NCBI GenBank assembly: GCA_964604875.1
Contig: CAZSAC010000054.1
Span: 1-8,584, forward strand
DNA: 8,584 nt
Direction of reading: 5' to 3'
Source of the DNA: JAVVSR01 sp964604875
Lineage (GTDB): Bacteria; Bacillota; Clostridia; Christensenellales; CAG-917
The notes under the pieces are model-generated. The model saw only the letters and a program-made list of their open reading frames with translations, was not told the origin of the DNA and did not search any database. Numbering within the stretch: the first letter of the stretch is position 1; every line of letters starts with the position of its first letter. The position numbers were made by a program, and so were the translations under genes. Below are positions 6,380 to 8,584 of the stretch, piece after piece.

Positions 6380-7231
6380 TTATACTTGGGGAATTGTAAT
6401 TTCGTCTAAATTAGAATATTGCAATATATAGCAATAGCTGTCTGTGCTTTCCAAAAGTCTTACGATAGAGTTTTCTTCCGAGCTTTTGGAATTTTCGGAT
6501 AAAACGAAAACTTTTTCGGAATAGATAAGATATACAATCTTGCCCTTGTCAATTTTTACGGTAACAGAAGACGACTTTTCGCGGGGCTTTCCCTCGTTAT
6601 ATAATTCAGTATTTTCATAAATAATATAGCCGTTATCTTTTGCCACAAAGGTGTTTTTCTTTATATTTTTAAAGGAAAACTCCACCAAAAAATCTGACTC
6701 TGCCGTATTCCAAGTTTCGTTGCCTTTTTCATACTTTAAGACTTTGCCGTCTTTTTCTGTTTTGGCATAATATTGCACGGTTTTATCCTTATATACTGCG
6801 TTTTTGTCTAATTTATAACTTCCCTTTCCTGTCAAATTATTGATGACCGAGCCGTCTCTTCTGACGTTATAATCACACGCCGTGGAAGAAATTGCAACCT
6901 TATTTTCACGATAGGTTAGTTTCGCAACTTGATTTTTGACCGCCCACGGACCGTCATATGTTTCGGTGTTATGAAAATAGTTAACTTCTATATCTGTGTA
7001 AGCTTTAGTTAAAAGTTCGTTCAAAGCTTCTTCCGAAATTTTATCGGATTTAATATTTGCGCCGTTGATTTCCCCAAATTCGTTTACATAATCGGTGGGA
7101 ACAAAACTAAAAATAGTTGTCAAACCTCCGCCCGAGCCTGTGGACGATTTATTTTCTTCGCACGCGCAAAGAAGAAGCGAAAGTATCGCTATTAATAAAA
7201 CGGATATTAAAACTTTTTTATTTTTTTGCAT
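6380..7231 (-). CDS. Lipoprotein of unknown function
   Basis: A 283-residue predicted lipoprotein. It starts with a basic MQKNKK, then a hydrophobic stretch (7-21) and the lipobox LCAC, with Cys24 as the modified residue. After that come acidic residues and a flexible, Ser/Gly-rich linker to about residue 38. The rest is rich in beta-strand-like, Lys/Tyr/Asn-rich stretches with no catalytic motif I recognise; the Lys-rich VTVKIDKGKIVYLIY strands near the C-terminus suggest a beta-sheet sandwich or half-barrel. It should be anchored to the outer face of the membrane. A GGGAGAT SD (7241-7235) precedes the ATG, and the promoter is strong. Only two cysteines are seen outside the signal peptide and lipobox. 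I do not assign a family. Confidence 0.85.
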   Translation of the reverse strand: MQKNKKVLISVLLIAILSLLLCACEENKSSTGSGGGLTTIFSFVPTDYVNEFGEINGANIKSDKISEEALNELLTKAYTDIEVNYFHNTETYDGPWAVKNQVAKLTYRENKVAISSTACDYNVRRDGSVINNLTGKGSYKLDKNAVYKDKTVQYYAKTEKDGKVLKYEKGNETWNTAESDFLVEFSFKNIKKNTFVAKDNGYIIYENTELYNEGKPREKSSSVTVKIDKGKIVYLIYSEKVFVLSENSKSSEENSIVRLLESTDSYCYILQYSNLDEITIPQV

Positions 7232-7249
7232 ACTATCTCCCTTTTTTAA

Positions 7250-7278
7250 ATTATACCAAAGATTTTTTCCTTTGTCAT
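7250..7278 (-). promoter_or_regulatory. Strong sigma-A promoter of the lipoprotein gene
   Basis: The minus strand carries ATGACA (7278-7273; 5/6), a 17-base spacer ending in TGG, and a perfect TATAAT (7255-7250), which together form an extended -10. Transcription would start near 7243, leaving a leader of only about 12 bases that is mostly the SD sequence. A perfect TTGACA 13 bases further upstream has no -10 at the right distance. Confidence 0.75.
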
Positions 7279-7343
7279 CTTAAAATGTCAATTTTTATAT
7301 GGGCAACATTCTCAGCTTAATTATAGCCAAATTTGAGCTTAGG

Positions 7344-7396
7344 TATAAATAATAAAAGCCGACAAAATGTCGCAATTATGCTAGTTTTGTCGGCTT
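7344..7396 (-). terminator. Terminator of the rpoA-rplQ operon
   Basis: A 12-bp perfect inverted repeat, AAGCCGACAAAA (7356-7367) with TTTTGTCGGCTT (7385-7396), encloses 17 bases that contain a small GCA/TGC stem. On the minus strand it is followed by TTATTATTTAT. It lies 17 bases past the rplQ stop and separates the operon from the downstream lipoprotein gene. Confidence 0.85.
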
Positions 7397-7413
7397 AATA
7401 GGTGAAATAAGTC

Positions 7414-7923
7414 TTAAATTAACTCTAAGATGCACATATCGGCAGCATCACCACGGCGTTGTCCCGTTCTTAAAATGCGAGTATATCCGCCACCTTGTCC
7501 CTTTTCTTCAATGCGTTTAGCATATTTTGGGGCATAAGTAGTAAAGATTTTCTCAACTAACGGATGCTTAATATCAGCTGTACGAGCTTTAAATTCCGCC
7601 TTGCTTTCCTTTTCGCCTTTAATTTCGCTTAAATCGCGAACCTTTGACATAATCTTACGGCGCGCGGCAAGCTTTTTAGGGCCGTCGTTTGTAAACTCAA
7701 CGCTAACCTTTTCGCCTTTAAGGTTGACCTTTTCTTTGGTAACCTTAACGGTATCTTCATAGCTGTTGATAGCAAGCGTCAAAATCTTTTCCGCCATACT
7801 TCTGACCGATTTAGCGCGGTCAACTGTTGTTTCTATTTTACCGTACCACAAAAACTCGCTAACTTGATTTTGTAAAACAGCTAGGCGTTGGTCGGTAGCT
7901 CTTCCTAATTTTTTGGGTTTCAT
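7414..7923 (-). CDS. rplQ: 50S ribosomal protein L17, enlarged form
   Basis: A protein of the large ribosomal subunit near the peptide exit tunnel. Seen: the N-terminal KLGRATDQRLAVLQNQ (5-20), IETTVDRAKSVRSMAEK (30-46), the central ARRKIMSKV (87-95), and the C-terminal HPLVEKIFTTYAPKYA (120-135) and GGGYTRILRTGQRRGDAADM (144-163), all standard L17 elements. At 169 residues it is about 50 longer than the Bacillus type. The extra length falls in two charged, Lys/Glu-rich segments near 54-80 and 97-118. Its SD, AAGGAG (7936-7931), overlaps the rpoA stop codon, so it is translated in close succession to rpoA. This is the usual last gene of the operon. Confidence 0.95.
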   Translation of the reverse strand: MKPKKLGRATDQRLAVLQNQVSEFLWYGKIETTVDRAKSVRSMAEKILTLAINSYEDTVKVTKEKVNLKGEKVSVEFTNDGPKKLAARRKIMSKVRDLSEIKGEKESKAEFKARTADIKHPLVEKIFTTYAPKYAKRIEEKGQGGGYTRILRTGQRRGDAADMCILELI

Positions 7924-7934
7924 AAAAAATCTCC

Positions 7935-8584
7935 TTAATCGTCTTTGCTGCGAAGGTCTAAGCCGAGGTCTTGAAGCTTGTGGATAACTTCTTCAAGTGA
8001 TTTACGACCAAGATTACGCACTTTAAGCATATCTTCTTCGGATTTTTTAGTTAAATCCTCGACGGTGTGAATACCTGCGCGTTTTAAACAGTTGTATGAA
8101 CGAACAGACAAATCCAATTCCTCGATACTCATACCCAAAGCCACGATTCCATCGTCGTCTTTAGTCACTAAAATATCCATATCATTCATACTGTCAACCA
8201 ATTCTACAAACAACTTGATGTGGTCGTTCATAATTTTGGCGGCTAGGCTGATGATTTCTTTGGCGGAAATGGTGCCGTTAGTCACAACCTCGATAGTCAA
8301 CATATCAAAATAAAATGATTTTTCAACACCAGTGCTTTCAACCGAATAATTTTCGCGCTCAACAGGGGTGAAAATGCTGTCGACAGGAATAAAGCCTATC
8401 GGAGCTTTGGCATCCTTGTTGCGGTCTGCGGGAACATAGCCACGCCCTGAATCGATATAAATTATCATTTCCAGCACGGCGCCCTCATCCAACGAGCAAA
8501 GGTATAAGTCGGGATTTAATATCTCCACGTCGGAAGGAATGGTGATGTCAGCGGCAGTTACCGCGCCGGGGGTGTCCTTGTATA
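7935..8584 (-). CDS. rpoA: RNA polymerase alpha subunit, N-terminal part cut off
   Basis: The alpha subunit dimerises to start polymerase assembly; its C-terminal domain contacts UP elements and activators. The window holds the last 215 residues or so; the N-terminal third lies beyond the window edge. The frame is open to 8584, and the upstream residues (GAVTAADITIPSDVEILNPD) are normal alpha sequence. The GTG at 8528 is therefore an internal Val codon and not the start. Next come GRGYVPADRNK and PIGFIPVDSIFTPVERENYS of the N-terminal domain. After a linker comes the C-terminal domain LDLSVRSYNCLKRAG...RNLGRKSLEE, which keeps the Arg, Asn and Lys that contact DNA (R265, N268 and K298 in E. 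coli numbering). The N-domain motif usually reading RVxQxTDxDKL is changed here to GVEKSFYFDML. Confidence 0.96.
   Translation of the reverse strand, partial: YKDTPGAVTAADITIPSDVEILNPDLYLCSLDEGAVLEMIIYIDSGRGYVPADRNKDAKAPIGFIPVDSIFTPVERENYSVESTGVEKSFYFDMLTIEVVTNGTISAKEIISLAAKIMNDHIKLFVELVDSMNDMDILVTKDDDGIVALGMSIEELDLSVRSYNCLKRAGIHTVEDLTKKSEEDMLKVRNLGRKSLEEVIHKLQDLGLDLRSKDD

Noticed and set aside
7279..7343. AGCTTA repeated near 7314 and 7336, considered as a regulatory repeat or attachment site.
   Set aside because: Two 6-base copies in AT-rich DNA are expected by chance, and no integrase or other mobile gene is nearby.
1..8584. Search for a defence system, CRISPR array, phage or transposon.
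   Set aside because: All sizeable genes but the lipoprotein and the PH-like protein are core functions, and no repeat arrays, nuclease motifs, transposase motifs or terminal inverted repeats were seen.

Overview
The window looks like chromosomal DNA of a spore-forming, low-to-mid GC Firmicute, most likely a Clostridia-type anaerobe. The evidence is a clear SpoIIID sporulation regulator, an rpoA-rplQ pair in the usual ribosomal-operon order, strong Shine-Dalgarno (SD) sites of GGAGG type, sigma-A promoters and many U-tailed hairpin terminators. There are no rRNA or tRNA genes, CRISPR arrays, insertion sequences, phage genes or long repeats. Nearly all of it is ordinary core genome.

Layout: (1) 7-1386 (+) encodes a membrane family 2 glycosyltransferase. 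It runs into a two-way terminator (1412-1443) shared with the convergent gap gene. (2) 1458-3730 (-) holds gap (glyceraldehyde-3-phosphate dehydrogenase) and, upstream of it, an M29-family metallo-aminopeptidase. Each has its own readable sigma-A promoter. (3) 3918-4847 (+) is fba, a class II fructose-bisphosphate aldolase, divergent from the peptidase and closed by a strong terminator. (4) 4889-6040 (+) is a pair of abutting genes: a small membrane-anchored PH-like protein and a TtcA-like PP-loop ATPase. (5) 6122-6367 (+) is spoIIID. (6) 6380-7231 (-) is an unrecognised lipoprotein, convergent with spoIIID, whose terminator lies inside the end of spoIIID. (7) 7414-8584 (-) is rplQ and the C-terminal two thirds of rpoA, the end of a ribosomal-protein operon, closed by a long hairpin.

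Functionally the window mixes central glycolysis (gap, fba), peptide turnover, cell-envelope or exopolysaccharide synthesis (GT2), RNA thiolation or related PP-loop chemistry, mother-cell sporulation control, and transcription/translation machinery. I see no dedicated multi-gene accessory system.

The most interesting signals are regulatory. Two genes (the PH-like protein and spoIIID) start directly after a hairpin plus U-tract. In spoIIID the hairpin's 3' strand is also the only SD-like sequence, and a candidate sigma-E promoter overlaps the hairpin's 5' half. This suggests that read-through RNA is terminated or translationally masked while the gene's own transcript is free to be translated. 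This is inference from sequence layout and has not been tested.
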